DNA of 64,000 bases from Patiriisocius marinistellae (GCF_009014635.1 NZ_BKCF01000004.1:186001-250000), one strand, 5' to 3'. Shown: positions 42,183-51,447, numbered from the stretch's first letter. The notes: generated from the letters alone by a model not told the origin. Made by a program: numbers and translations.

Positions 42183-43193
42183 ATGAACAAACATAAAAGA
42201 TATGTCTCACAGGTCCTGCTTTGGTTAGGAATCTATTGCTTATTATGGGTGTACAGTGGAAATGATGAGATGTTTTTGCAAGCAAACAGCCCTGCATTTA
42301 TATCACAAATTTTCCTGCTTTTTGGATTGATTTATTATGCAGTTCCTATGTTTTTATTTAAAAAAAAATATTTACTGTTTTTTGTTTCAACTATACCTTT
42401 AATATTGATTGCTGCCTTAGTCACATCAGAAATAGGGCCTCAACCTCCGGCTCATTTGCCAAGACTAGAAATAGGTGGTCCACCTAAAAATCTACCATCC
42501 CGTTTTTTTGTAAACTTATTAATTCTTAGCATTTCTTGTGTATCTGCAGTGCTTTTAGAAACGTTTATTTATGCACAACAAAATGAAAAAGCTATTGCCT
42601 TTGCAAAAGCCGAATTAATGGAAAGCGAGTTAAAATTTTTAAAAATGCAAATCAATCCTCACTTTTTATTTAATGCACTTAATAATATTTATGCACTTTC
42701 AGTTATAAATTCTGAAAAAACGCAAGAAAGTATTAGTACACTCTCTGAAATGCTACGATATGTTATCTATGATTGTGAACAACCTAAAGTTCCCCTAAAA
42801 AAAGAATTAAATTATATCATAAATTATATTGAACTTTTTAAATTAAAAAGCAGCAAAAATTTTAATATTTCATTTACTAAAAATGTAATAGATGAAAATG
42901 TAATAGTAGCTCCAATGTTATTTATACCTTACATTGAAAATGCATTTAAACATAGTGGTATCGAGAAAGGAAGAGATAATTTTATTTCTATTTCACTCAC
43001 ACAAAGCGAAAAAAAGATTGAATTTATTGTAGAAAACAGTAACCTATCTTCACAAAGCCCAACAGATACACAAGGAGGAATTGGATTGCCAAATGTTCAA
43101 AAAAGATTAGAAATTTTATATCCTAATAAACATATTTTAGAAATTTCAAGGTTGAATGTTTTTAAGGTTTACCTAAAATTATTTATAGAATGA
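42183..43193 (+). CDS. LytS-type sensor histidine kinase 2
   Basis: A 336-residue kinase with four hydrophobic helices in the first 125 residues. MQINPHFLFNALNNIYALSV holds the phospho-His (about residue 159), then FIPYIENAFKHSG (N-box) and GGIGLPNVQKRLEILYP (G-box). It is a paralogue of the kinase at 33715 in the same arrangement. The start is ATG 42183, preceded by TTTATTTGCAG, a near-match to the TAnnTTTG box only a few bases upstream, so the leader may be very short. Its stop overlaps the regulator's ATG by four bases. Confidence 0.93.
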   Translation: MNKHKRYVSQVLLWLGIYCLLWVYSGNDEMFLQANSPAFISQIFLLFGLIYYAVPMFLFKKKYLLFFVSTIPLILIAALVTSEIGPQPPAHLPRLEIGGPPKNLPSRFFVNLLILSISCVSAVLLETFIYAQQNEKAIAFAKAELMESELKFLKMQINPHFLFNALNNIYALSVINSEKTQESISTLSEMLRYVIYDCEQPKVPLKKELNYIINYIELFKLKSSKNFNISFTKNVIDENVIVAPMLFIPYIENAFKHSGIEKGRDNFISISLTQSEKKIEFIVENSNLSSQSPTDTQGGIGLPNVQKRLEILYPNKHILEISRLNVFKVYLKLFIE

Positions 43194-43864
43194 ATGCCAT
43201 AAAATGTATTATTATAGATGATGAAGAATTAGCTAGAAAGCTTATTGATACTTACGTAGATAAAATAAATTACTTACAATGTGAAGGCACCTTTGAAAAC
43301 CCTGTAGAAGCATTATCATATATAAAAAAAAATACAGTTGACTTAATATTTTTAGACATACAAATGCCTGATTTAAAAGGGACTGATTTTGCCGATTTAA
43401 TTTCAAAATCGAATACACGTATTATATTTACGACTGCATATTCTGAATATGCGTTACAGGGTTTTGAATTAAATGCACTAGACTACTTAGTAAAGCCTAT
43501 AACTTTTAAAAGATTTTTGAGTGCTGTAGAAAAATTTCCAAAATCAGCAAAATTATTAGATGACACTATTACTATTAAATCTGGTTATGATCTTCACAAA
43601 GTAATTACTAAAACAATTATTTTTATTAAGAGTGATAGTGAATATGTCCACTACCATATTGAGGATGGAAAAAAAATTATGGCTAATCAGTCTCTTAGTA
43701 AGTTAGAGGCTTCTTTACCAAATTATTTTTTGCGTGTACATAGGTCATATATAATTAATAAGAATAAAATTACGGGATTAAAGGGAAGGGATTTATTACT
43801 TTCAGATCAAATAATTTCAGTTAGTGATAGTTATATTGACAAGGTTAAAAAATTATTTATTTGA
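43190..43864 (+). CDS. LytTR-type response regulator 2
   Basis: A 224-residue regulator. The receiver has IIIDDEELARKL, phospho-Asp in LIFLDIQMPDLKG (about residue 56), FTTAYSEY and YLVKPI. The LytTR domain is at about 125-224 (IFIKSDSEYVHYHIEDGKK, YFLRVHRSYIIN). It overlaps its kinase by ATGA. It may control the divergent EF-hand/YHYH-3 unit and its own downstream genes. Confidence 0.94.
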   Translation: MNAIKCIIIDDEELARKLIDTYVDKINYLQCEGTFENPVEALSYIKKNTVDLIFLDIQMPDLKGTDFADLISKSNTRIIFTTAYSEYALQGFELNALDYLVKPITFKRFLSAVEKFPKSAKLLDDTITIKSGYDLHKVITKTIIFIKSDSEYVHYHIEDGKKIMANQSLSKLEASLPNYFLRVHRSYIINKNKITGLKGRDLLLSDQIISVSDSYIDKVKKLFI

Positions 43865-43868
43865 AATT

Positions 43869-44108
43869 ATGCTAGAGATAAGGCCCAGCTGTGAGCAATG
43901 CAATAAAGCACTATCCTATAATACGACAGACGCGATGATTTGTACTTTTGAATGTACTTATTGTAAAGAATGTGCTTCAAAAACATTTAAAAATACATGT
44001 CCTAATTGTGGTGGTAATTTTACTCAAAGACCCATTAGACCTAAGCATTTATTAGAAAACTATCCTGCTTCTACAACGATTGTTTTTAAACCAAAACAAA
44101 TCAAATAA
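43869..44108 (+). CDS. DUF1272 zinc-ribbon protein
   Basis: A 79-residue cytosolic protein starting at ATG 43869, five bases after the regulator stop. MLEIRPSCEQCNKAL, CTFECTYCKECA and CPNCGGNFTQRPIRP give eight or so Cys in CxxC pairs, the DUF1272 pattern, a small zinc-binding family. A reading from 43824 adds residues overlapping the regulator and is not preferred. Function is unknown; the family tends to occur next to MFS or regulator genes, as here. Confidence 0.88.
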   Translation: MLEIRPSCEQCNKALSYNTTDAMICTFECTYCKECASKTFKNTCPNCGGNFTQRPIRPKHLLENYPASTTIVFKPKQIK

Positions 44109-44116
44109 ATGGTATT

Positions 44117-45283
44117 TTGAAGGAAACTAATATTAAAGGTTATATACTTCCCTTAATTGTAATTGCTCAATTTTGCTGTACATCATTATGGTTTGCTGGA
44201 AATTCAATTATAGAAAATTTGGTTTCAAATTTTGGGATTTCATTAAATTCTATGGGCATTTTAACCTCAAGTGTTCAGCTAGGGTTTATAATAGGTACAC
44301 TTAGTTTTGCAGCGTTAACTATTGCAGACAGATTTTCTCCTTCTAAAGTATTTTTAACTTGTGCCATAGTAGCCGCACTGTTTAATTTTGGGATTTTATG
44401 GAGTGGCAATACATTAATTACTTTACTGCTATTTAGATTTGGAACAGGGTTTTTTTTAGCTGGCATTTATCCTGTGGGAATGAAAATAGCCGCAGATTAT
44501 TTCAATAAAGGTCTTGGAAAATCATTAGGTTATTTAGTAGGCGCATTAGTTTTGGGTACTGCATTTCCTCATGCATTAAAAAGCTTAGGTGTTTCATTTA
44601 ATTGGGAATATATAATTTTAACCACTTCAACACTTGCAATAATAGGCGGCTTTATAGTAGGCTTTATTGTACCTAACGGTCCCTATCGTCAAACTGGACA
44701 ACGTTTAAAATTGACAGCATTTTTTTCAGTTTTTAAAGATTTAAAATTTAATAAAGCAGCTTTTGGTTATTTTGGACATATGTGGGAGTTATATGCATTT
44801 TGGGCTTTTGTACCGTTTATCATTTCGGCATTCAATGAAACGCAAACGAATGAACTCCATATATATCGCTGGTCATTTTTAGTGATTTCAATAGGTAGTC
44901 TGGGTTGTGTTTTAACAGGATATATTTCAAAACAGATAGGAACAAAAAAAGTAGCGTTTATTACGCTACTAGTGTCAGGAATTTGTTGTGGTCTTTCTCC
45001 TATATTGTTTCATCTTCCCGCTTATATTTTTATACCATTTTTATTACTTTGGGGATTTGTGGTAATTGCAGATTCACCCGTTTTTTCGACAATGGTTGCA
45101 CAAAATGCCATACCAAATTTAAAGGGATCAGCCCTTACAATTGTTAATTGTATAGGTTTTTCAATCTCAATAATAAGCATCCAATTACTGGCTTTTCTTT
45201 CTGAAATTGTACAACCTCAATACCTTTTTCTCATTTTAATACTAGGGCCAATTTTTGGACTCTTTAGCTTGAGAAATAACTAA
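44117..45283 (+). CDS. MFS transporter
   Basis: A 388-residue inner-membrane protein with 12 predicted helices. LTIADRFSPSKVFLTCA is the loop 2-3 motif region and RFGTGFFLAGIYPVGMKI fits the helix 4-5 signature of MFS sugar/metabolite carriers. The start is TTG 44117 (MKETNIKGYILPL), eight bases after the DUF1272 stop; an ATG at 44108 stops after three codons, so it is ruled out. It is the fourth gene of a LytS-LytTR-DUF1272-MFS operon. Substrate unknown. Confidence 0.85.
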   Translation: MKETNIKGYILPLIVIAQFCCTSLWFAGNSIIENLVSNFGISLNSMGILTSSVQLGFIIGTLSFAALTIADRFSPSKVFLTCAIVAALFNFGILWSGNTLITLLLFRFGTGFFLAGIYPVGMKIAADYFNKGLGKSLGYLVGALVLGTAFPHALKSLGVSFNWEYIILTTSTLAIIGGFIVGFIVPNGPYRQTGQRLKLTAFFSVFKDLKFNKAAFGYFGHMWELYAFWAFVPFIISAFNETQTNELHIYRWSFLVISIGSLGCVLTGYISKQIGTKKVAFITLLVSGICCGLSPILFHLPAYIFIPFLLLWGFVVIADSPVFSTMVAQNAIPNLKGSALTIVNCIGFSISIISIQLLAFLSEIVQPQYLFLILILGPIFGLFSLRNN

Positions 45284-45288
45284 AAAAT

Positions 45289-45630
45289 TTAATAAATTTT
45301 GAGCCCATTTTCAACTTTGAAATTGGGGTTTAATAATGTAACATCCTTTCCATTTACCGCTCCAAGAACTAAACACTCACTCATAAACTTACCTATTTGT
45401 TTCTTCGGAAAATTTATAACAGCAACAATTTGGCTGCCCAATAAATCCTCTTTAGTATACAAAGAGGTTATTTGCGCAGAGGACTTTTTAATGCCTAGCT
45501 CTTTTCCGAAGTCAATATGTAATTGATATGCAGGATTACGAGCTTCTGGGAAATCATTTATAGTAATAATAGTTCCTACGCGTAAATCTATTTTTTCAAA
45601 ATCACTCCAAGAAATCTCACTATTTTTCAT
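45289..45630 (-). CDS. csaA: tRNA-binding/chaperone-like CsaA protein
   Basis: A 113-residue cytosolic protein made of a single tRNA-binding (EMAP-II/TRBP) OB fold. FEKIDLRVGTIITINDFPEARNPAYQLHIDFGKELGIKKSSAQIT is typical of CsaA, and VINFPKKQIGKFMSECLVLGA covers the C-terminal part. CsaA was described as an export-linked chaperone in bacilli. It is coupled to the gene at 45620 by an 11-base overlap. Two CTTCGGAA-type oligomers fall inside it (45401 and 45502). Confidence 0.92.
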   Translation of the reverse strand: MKNSEISWSDFEKIDLRVGTIITINDFPEARNPAYQLHIDFGKELGIKKSSAQITSLYTKEDLLGSQIVAVINFPKKQIGKFMSECLVLGAVNGKDVTLLNPNFKVENGLKIY

Positions 45631-45931
45631 GTGTTATTTTCAATTTCTCTAACATCTCTGGCGATATTGCAACTCCATTTGCACTATAATTGTCAACAAG
45701 TAATCCTTTTTCATTGCTTTTTGTTTCAATAACATATAAGATTGAGCTGTCTCCAGGGTTTGTCATACCTTCAAAACGATAGTATTTTACAACTTCAAGC
45801 TCTCCTGCCTTCCATTGTTTTTTTAATCCTTTTGATTCTATTCCCTCCTCTACAAGGTTGAAATCTGTAGTGTAACCATCATTTTGTAAATCTGCTATTG
45901 CAGCAGTTAATGTATCATATCCATTTTCCAT
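45620..45931 (-). CDS. Small protein commonly labelled 'phosphoribosylpyrophosphate synthetase'
   Basis: A 103-residue protein starting MENGYDTLTAAIADLQNDGYTTDFNLVEEGIE. This matches a flavobacterial family that databases name phosphoribosylpyrophosphate synthetase, but it lacks the PRPP-binding loop and is a third of the usual length, so the name is almost certainly wrong. I see alpha/beta structure and no signal peptide. It precedes csaA with an 11-base overlap, and both share a promoter at 45947-45977. Function unknown. Confidence 0.75.
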   Translation of the reverse strand: MENGYDTLTAAIADLQNDGYTTDFNLVEEGIESKGLKKQWKAGELEVVKYYRFEGMTNPGDSSILYVIETKSNEKGLLVDNYSANGVAISPEMLEKLKITHEK

Positions 45932-45946
45932 AGTAGTTGTTTTGAT

Positions 45947-45977
45947 TAAAGATACGAGTCAATGGTGTAATGCAAAA
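45947..45977 (-). promoter_or_regulatory. Promoter of the csaA pair
   Basis: On the minus strand a TTTTG -33 element (45973-45977) and TATCTTTA -7 element (45947-45954, one base off TAnnTTTG) lie 18 bases apart, a good Bacteroidota spacing, just before ATG 45931. Confidence 0.6.
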
Positions 45978-46061
45978 GAATTTATAAAATGTTTAGCATT
46001 TAAAAACAGCTCGAAAAGTGTAACTTTAACCTATAAATGTCAACTTATTTTAATTAAAATT

Positions 46062-46616
46062 ATGTCTCTCACTCCTTCTACAATGTTACCATTAAATACG
46101 CTAGCTCCAAATTTTGCATTACTTGATACTGTTACAATGAATCCTGTGACGCTACAGGGTATTCGTGGAAAAAAAGGTACTGTTATAATGTTTATTTGTA
46201 ATCATTGTCCTTTTGTTAAGCATGTAAATGAAGAACTTGTTCGTTTATGCAATGACTATAGGGTAACAGGATTTGGTTTTGTAGCGATAAGTAGTAATGA
46301 TGCAGAAAAATATCCTCAAGATAATCCTGAAAAAATGTGGAAAACTGCTCGTGAAGAAGGGTATCCATTTCCATACCTCTATGATGAAACACAGGAAGTT
46401 GCTAAAGAATATAAAGCAGCATGTACGCCAGATTTTTATCTTTTTGATGAGGATTTAAAATTAGTGTATCGAGGACAATTGGACAATTCTCGTCCTGGAA
46501 ATGGAATTCCAGTAAACGGAAGAGATTTGAGAGAAGCTATGGATGCAATATTAAATAATAGTCCACAGAGAAAAGACCAAAAACCAAGTGTGGGCTGTAA
46601 TATTAAATGGAAGTAA
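46062..46616 (+). CDS. Thioredoxin-like protein (CNHCPF active site)
   Basis: A 184-residue protein with a thioredoxin/AhpC-TSA fold. FICNHCPFVKHV is the active-site segment with CxxC near residue 45, and ACTPDFYLFD is the following cis-Pro motif. GTVIMF and GFVAISSND complete the fold. The frame is open from 45942, but the ATG at 46062 (MSLTPSTMLPLNTLAP) fits family length and lacks a signal peptide, so it is cytosolic. It probably reduces peroxides or disulfides. A CTTCGGAAAT oligomer begins at its stop codon. Confidence 0.88.
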   Translation: MSLTPSTMLPLNTLAPNFALLDTVTMNPVTLQGIRGKKGTVIMFICNHCPFVKHVNEELVRLCNDYRVTGFGFVAISSNDAEKYPQDNPEKMWKTAREEGYPFPYLYDETQEVAKEYKAACTPDFYLFDEDLKLVYRGQLDNSRPGNGIPVNGRDLREAMDAILNNSPQRKDQKPSVGCNIKWK

Positions 46617-46690
46617 TTTCTTCGGAAATGAGGTTTTATGATATTAAATTTATTTCATTAATAGAAAGCTAAACTAACTTTATAGAAATA

Positions 46691-46719
46691 AAAACGCCTT
46701 CAAAAATTGAAGGCGTTTT
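46691..46719. terminator. Bidirectional terminator between thioredoxin-like and PPIase genes
   Basis: AAAACGCCTTCAA, AAA loop and TTGAAGGCGTTTT form a perfect 13-pair stem between the convergent genes. Confidence 0.9.
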
Positions 46720-46744
46720 GCTAGTTACTTCTTAAAAGAAAATA

Positions 46745-47677
46745 TTAACCTTTAACTTCCATTAATTCTACATCAAATACTAAAGTTGCATTTGGAGGTA
46801 TAACACCACCAGCTCCTTGAGCTCCGTACCCTAAGTCACTAGGAATTACAAAACGAGCTTTATCACCTGTATTTAAAAGCATAATACCTTCATCCCATCC
46901 AGCAATTACATGCCCCATTCCAATAGGGAATTCGATTGGATTTCCTCTTTTATATGAGGAATCAAATTCTTTTCCATCTGGCAACATACCCTTATAATGT
47001 ACTGCAACAGTTTGACCTGCACTTGGCTTTGCTCCATCACCTTTTTGAATAATTTTATAATGAAGACCACTATCTGTTTTATCAAATCCAGCAGTTAAAT
47101 CTTTCATGGCTTCTTCTTGCGCCTTTTTTCCTGCTGCCTCTCTTTCTAGTTTGGCTCCAGTAAATTTTCTAAAGGTTTCAACAGCATTAAAAGCTTCAGC
47201 ATCTGCTCCTACTCTTAAAATTTCTATATTCATTGTATCACCCTGTGCAATAGTATCTACTACATCTTGTCCTTCAATAACATTACCAAAAACAGTATGC
47301 TTATTGTCTAGCCAGTCTGTTGCTACATGAGTAATAAAAAATTGACTTCCGTTTGTTCCAGGTCCTGCATTTGCCATTGAAAAAACACCTGGCTTATCAT
47401 GTTTCAATTCTGGATGAAATTCATCATCAAATTTATAACCTGGTCCACCTGCACCAGTACCTGCAGGATCTCCACCTTGTACCATAAAACCTGGAATTAC
47501 ACGGTGAAATGTAAGTCCATCATAATATTTGGTCCCTTGTGGTTTTGCTTTATTTTCTAAATTTCCTTCTGCGAGTGCAACAAAATTTGCTACCGTCCCA
47601 GGAGTTCTTTTATATGTTAATTGGCCTAAAATTTCGCCTTTTTCAGTAGTGATTTTTGCGTAAATACCGTCTTGCAT
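46745..47677 (-). CDS. Dual peptidyl-prolyl isomerase: cyclophilin plus FKBP
   Basis: A 310-residue fusion. The N-terminal part (about 1-160) is a cyclophilin domain ([43 protein letters not shown]); the C-terminal part (about 205-310) is an FKBP domain ([57 protein letters not shown]). Both active sites look intact. It has no signal peptide, so it works in the cytosol as a folding catalyst. Two-domain isomerases of this order are known in Bacteroidota. Its promoter -7 box (TACCTTTG) is at 47734-47741. Confidence 0.93.
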   Translation of the reverse strand: MQDGIYAKITTEKGEILGQLTYKRTPGTVANFVALAEGNLENKAKPQGTKYYDGLTFHRVIPGFMVQGGDPAGTGAGGPGYKFDDEFHPELKHDKPGVFSMANAGPGTNGSQFFITHVATDWLDNKHTVFGNVIEGQDVVDTIAQGDTMNIEILRVGADAEAFNAVETFRKFTGAKLEREAAGKKAQEEAMKDLTAGFDKTDSGLHYKIIQKGDGAKPSAGQTVAVHYKGMLPDGKEFDSSYKRGNPIEFPIGMGHVIAGWDEGIMLLNTGDKARFVIPSDLGYGAQGAGGVIPPNATLVFDVELMEVKG

Positions 47678-47733
47678 TGTTCTGTTTTTTAAAGTATTAC
47701 GTCAATGCTTTTGCGCCTTGACTTTTGAGAGTG

Positions 47734-47741
47734 CAAAGGTA
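47734..47741 (-). promoter_or_regulatory. -7 promoter box for the dual isomerase
   Basis: On the minus strand TACCTTTG, an exact TAnnTTTG match 56 bases before ATG 47677. Confidence 0.6.
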
Positions 47742-47859
47742 AAAAATTGTTATTGAACTATCTTAAAAATACATCTTAAAGTAACCTTAAGTTATCGTAA
47801 AGTACTATAATTTCAGAAAAAATTAAGATTAATAGTATCATGCATTCAAAATAACCGTT

Positions 47860-47867
47860 TAGATTTG
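47860..47867 (+). promoter_or_regulatory. -7 promoter box for lysA
   Basis: TAGATTTG is an exact TAnnTTTG match ending 21 bases before ATG 47889. It overlaps the TTG at 47865, which therefore cannot be the start codon. Confidence 0.65.
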
Positions 47868-47888
47868 CTAGTTAAATTTTTAACGAAA

Positions 47889-49094
47889 ATGAAAGAAAAA
47901 GACCTTTTACAAGCAGTCGCTTCTTACGGGAGCCCACTTTATGTTTATGACGCCTCAAAAATTGAGTCACAGTACAAACGTTTAACAGCTGCATTTAAAA
48001 AGGTCAAACAGGTAAAGTTTTATTACGCTGTTAAAGCTTTGTCTAATATTTCAGTATTAAAATTAATGAAAAAATTAGGTGCTGGTCTAGATACTGTTTC
48101 TATTCAAGAAGTTCGTTTAGGATTAGCAGCTGGATTTGATCCTTTATCAATTATTTATACTCCTAATGGAGTTTCAATGGAAGAACTTGAAGTTGCTAAA
48201 AAGTTAGGTATACAAATTAATATTGACAACTTATCGATTTTAGAACTTTTTGGTTCAAGATACCCTAATCATCCTGTTTGCATACGTATTAACCCACATG
48301 TTATGGCTGGAGGTAATACTAATATTTCTGTAGGACACATTGATAGTAAATTTGGAATTTCGATTCACCAAATGCCTCATATTGAACGTATAGTAGCGAA
48401 TACAAAAATGAACATAAACGGTATTCACATGCACACTGGTAGTGATATTCTAGATATAGATGTGTTTTTATATGCTTCTGAAATATTATTTGAAGCAGCT
48501 ACTCATTTTGATACATTAGAGTTTATTGACTTTGGAAGCGGTTTTAAAGTTCCGTACAAAGAGGGTGATGTAGAAACTAATATTGAAGAATTAGGTGAAA
48601 AATTAAGCGAACGTTTTATTACTTTTTGTAAAGAACATAACAAAAATCTTACACTTGCGTTTGAACCTGGAAAGTTTTTAGTAAGTGAAGCTGGGCAGTT
48701 TTTAGCAAAAGTAAATGTAATTAAACAAACTACCTCAACTGTTTTTGCTCATGTTGATAGCGGTTTTAATCATTTAATACGACCTATGCTTTATGGATCA
48801 CAACACGTAATTAAGAATATATCTAATCCGGAAGGTAGAGAACGTTTTTATTCTGTAGTAGGTTACATTTGTGAGACAGACACATTTGCTACTAATAGAA
48901 GGATTTCTGAAATTAGGGAACATGATATTCTTGCTATGCATAATGCGGGAGCGTATTGTTATAGTATGTCAAGTAACTATAATTCAAGGTATCGTCCTGC
49001 CGAAGTATTATTCCATAAAGGAAATTATTCTTTAATACGGAAACGAGAAACGTTTGAAGATTTAATACAAAATCAAATTGAAATAGATATTTAA
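47889..49094 (+). CDS. lysA: Diaminopimelate decarboxylase
   Basis: A 401-residue PLP enzyme that converts meso-diaminopimelate to lysine, the last step of lysine synthesis. FYYAVKALSNISVL supplies the PLP-binding Lys (about residue 46), GIHMHTGSDI and FIDFGSGFKVPY follow, FEPGKFLVSEAG is the phosphate-site loop, and HNAGAYCYSMSSNYNSRYRPAEVLFH is the LysA C-terminal signature. A longer reading from TTG 47865 would begin within the promoter, so ATG 47889 (MKEKDLLQAV) is used. Own promoter and terminator; single gene. Confidence 0.95.
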   Translation: MKEKDLLQAVASYGSPLYVYDASKIESQYKRLTAAFKKVKQVKFYYAVKALSNISVLKLMKKLGAGLDTVSIQEVRLGLAAGFDPLSIIYTPNGVSMEELEVAKKLGIQINIDNLSILELFGSRYPNHPVCIRINPHVMAGGNTNISVGHIDSKFGISIHQMPHIERIVANTKMNINGIHMHTGSDILDIDVFLYASEILFEAATHFDTLEFIDFGSGFKVPYKEGDVETNIEELGEKLSERFITFCKEHNKNLTLAFEPGKFLVSEAGQFLAKVNVIKQTTSTVFAHVDSGFNHLIRPMLYGSQHVIKNISNPEGRERFYSVVGYICETDTFATNRRISEIREHDILAMHNAGAYCYSMSSNYNSRYRPAEVLFHKGNYSLIRKRETFEDLIQNQIEIDI

Positions 49095-49132
49095 AAAAAA
49101 GAGCAATGATTTTAATTTCATTGCTCTTTTTT
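49095..49132. terminator. Bidirectional terminator between lysA and recQ
   Basis: AAAAAAGAGCAATGA and TCATTGCTCTTTTTT pair across an eight-base loop (49095-49109 with 49118-49132), between convergent genes. Confidence 0.9.
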
Positions 49133-49133
49133 A

Positions 49134-51329
49134 TTAATTTCCTACTTCGCTGATAAATTTAAGACGGTACAACCTGAGCTCTTCATGATCATAATCCCCG
49201 TCAAATTCTTCTAGGGCGTCTTCAATTTTATCACTCTCTGCCTCTAAAAAATATTCATGAATTTCTTCTTGTTGTTCATCATCTAATATCTCATCTATCC
49301 AATAACTAATATTAAGTTTTGTTCCACTAAAAACAATAGCTTCCATCTCTTTAATAAGTTCTGGCATTTCTAAACCTTTTGAATCTGCTATATCTGTCAA
49401 AGGTAATTTACGATCCACATTTTGAATAATGTACAGCTTATTTGCACTATTACTACCCGTCGATTTCACCACAAAATCATCTGGTCTTTCTATATCATTG
49501 TCCGCAACATATTGATTAATAAGCTTAACAAAAGGCTTTCCATACTTTTTAGCTTTTCCATCTCCTACTCCGTGTACATTGGAAAGTTCTTCAATGGTAA
49601 TAGGATATTTAAGAGCCATATCCTCAAGTGAAGGTTCTTGAAATATAACAAACGGTGGAAGCGATAATTTATCTGCTGTTTTTTTCAGTTCAGCTTTCAA
49701 AAGTTTGAATAAATTTTCATCTGCTACTGCACCACCTCCTTTTTGAGATATAATAATCGAGTCATCATTTGCTTCTTTAAAAGAGTGATCTTCGGTCATC
49801 ATAAAAGATTCGGGATTTTGTAAAAATGCTTTTCCTTCATCTGTCAATTTAATGACGCCATAGGTTTCAATATCTTTTTTAAGAAATCCTGCAACAAGTA
49901 ATTGTCTCAATAATGCCATCCAGTAGGAATCATCTTTATCTTTTCCGCAGCCAAAAACCGAAATTTGATCTGTACGATGCGACTTAATCATCGCATTTGC
50001 TTTACCTATTAGCACGTTTACTACTTCTTTACTTTTATATTGTTCGTTAGTTTGATTAACTACATCTAGTAGCATTTTTGCTTGTTCTTTTGCTTCTTCC
50101 TTTTTCTTTGGATAACGCATATTGTCATCCATATCACCACCTTCTCCAGTTTCATTATCAAATTCTTCACCAAAATAATGAAGAATAAATTTTCTGCGAG
50201 ACATGGAAGTTTCGGCAAATCCTACAACTTCTTGTAAAAGTGCATGACCTATTTCCTGCTCTGCGACAGGCTTTCCACTCATAAATTTCTCAAGCTTTTC
50301 AATATCCTTATAACTGTAATAAGCTAAACAGTGTCCTTCTCCTCCATCACGTCCTGCCCGACCTGTTTCTTGGTAATAACTTTCAATACTTTTAGGAATA
50401 TCATTGTGAATTACAAAACGTACATCTGGCTTATCTATTCCCATCCCAAAAGCAATTGTTGCAACAACTATATCTGCATCTTCCATCAAAAACATATCTT
50501 GATGTTTTACTCTTGTTTTTGCATCTAAACCTGCATGATATGGTACTGCATTGAGACCGTTTACTTGTAAGATTTGAGCTAGTTCTTCTACACGTTTTCT
50601 ACTCAAACAGTAAATAATCCCACTCTTACCTTCGTGCCCTTTTACAAAACGTGTGATGTCTGTATCAACATTTTTTGTTTTAGGTCTAATCTCGTAATAA
50701 AGATTAGGTCTATTGAAAGAAGCTTTAAATGTATTTGCATCACTCATCCCTAGATTTTTCAAAATATCTTCTTGAACTTTAGGGGTAGCCGTTGCAGTAA
50801 GACCAATTATAGGTATATTATCTCCTATACGTTGTATAATAGCACGAAGATTTCGATACTCTGGCCTAAAATCATGTCCCCACTCACTAATGCAATGAGC
50901 TTCATCAATGGCGACAAACGATATAGTTTGGGCTTGTAAAAAATCTACATATTCTTCTTTTGTTAGGGATTCTGGAGCAACATAAAGAAGCTTTGTGATA
51001 CCATTGGAGATATCACTCTTTACTTGCTTGACTTCGGTTTTGTTAAGAGAGGAGTTTAAAACGTGTGCGATACCTTCTTGATCAGAAAGTGCTCGCAGTG
51101 CGTCCACTTGATTTTTCATAAGTGCAATCAACGGTGATACTACTATAGCAGTACCCTCTTGCATCAGAGCGGGGAGTTGATAGCATAAGGATTTCCCTCC
51201 GCCCGTAGGCATTATAACAAAGGTGTTTTGTTTATCGAGTATGCTTTTTACGACTTGCTCTTGTAACCCCTTGAACTTGGTGAATCCAAAAAAATGTTTT
51301 AGTGATGCGTATAATTCTGTATCGCTCAC
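49134..51329 (-). CDS. recQ: ATP-dependent DNA helicase RecQ
   Basis: A 731-residue 3'-5' DNA helicase in recombination repair. IMPTGGGKSLCYQLPALM is Walker A (about residue 45), AIDEAHCISEWGHDFRPEY is the DEAH plus RecQ aromatic loop, ATIAFGMGIDKPDVRFVIH and YYQETGRAGRDGG complete the core. RQC follows, then an HRDC domain (about 530-605, PPFVIFQEPSLEDMALKYP, HGVGDGKAKKYG). A further acidic C-terminal tail of roughly 100 residues is typical of Bacteroidota RecQ. Divergent from the KpsF-like gene. Confidence 0.95.
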   Translation of the reverse strand: MSDTELYASLKHFFGFTKFKGLQEQVVKSILDKQNTFVIMPTGGGKSLCYQLPALMQEGTAIVVSPLIALMKNQVDALRALSDQEGIAHVLNSSLNKTEVKQVKSDISNGITKLLYVAPESLTKEEYVDFLQAQTISFVAIDEAHCISEWGHDFRPEYRNLRAIIQRIGDNIPIIGLTATATPKVQEDILKNLGMSDANTFKASFNRPNLYYEIRPKTKNVDTDITRFVKGHEGKSGIIYCLSRKRVEELAQILQVNGLNAVPYHAGLDAKTRVKHQDMFLMEDADIVVATIAFGMGIDKPDVRFVIHNDIPKSIESYYQETGRAGRDGGEGHCLAYYSYKDIEKLEKFMSGKPVAEQEIGHALLQEVVGFAETSMSRRKFILHYFGEEFDNETGEGGDMDDNMRYPKKKEEAKEQAKMLLDVVNQTNEQYKSKEVVNVLIGKANAMIKSHRTDQISVFGCGKDKDDSYWMALLRQLLVAGFLKKDIETYGVIKLTDEGKAFLQNPESFMMTEDHSFKEANDDSIIISQKGGGAVADENLFKLLKAELKKTADKLSLPPFVIFQEPSLEDMALKYPITIEELSNVHGVGDGKAKKYGKPFVKLINQYVADNDIERPDDFVVKSTGSNSANKLYIIQNVDRKLPLTDIADSKGLEMPELIKEMEAIVFSGTKLNISYWIDEILDDEQQEEIHEYFLEAESDKIEDALEEFDGDYDHEELRLYRLKFISEVGN

Positions 51330-51439
51330 GATATGTTTGTTTTTACTGAACTAACATTTACTAGCTCAAATTATTTACTCTTTAATAATTGCGGCAACAG
51401 AATTACAATTGTAATTTTGTAACGCTCAAAGCACAACAC

Positions 51440-51447
51440 TATTTTTG
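51440..51447 (+). promoter_or_regulatory. -7 promoter box for the KpsF-tatC-lptB operon
   Basis: TATTTTTG matches TAnnTTTG exactly, with TTTTG at 51415-51419 as a -33 element 20 bases upstream. It lies about 93 bases before the start at 51540. Confidence 0.65.

Noticed and set aside
47865-47888. TTG start for lysA at 47865
   Set aside because: It falls inside the TAGATTTG promoter box; ATG 47889 matches family length.
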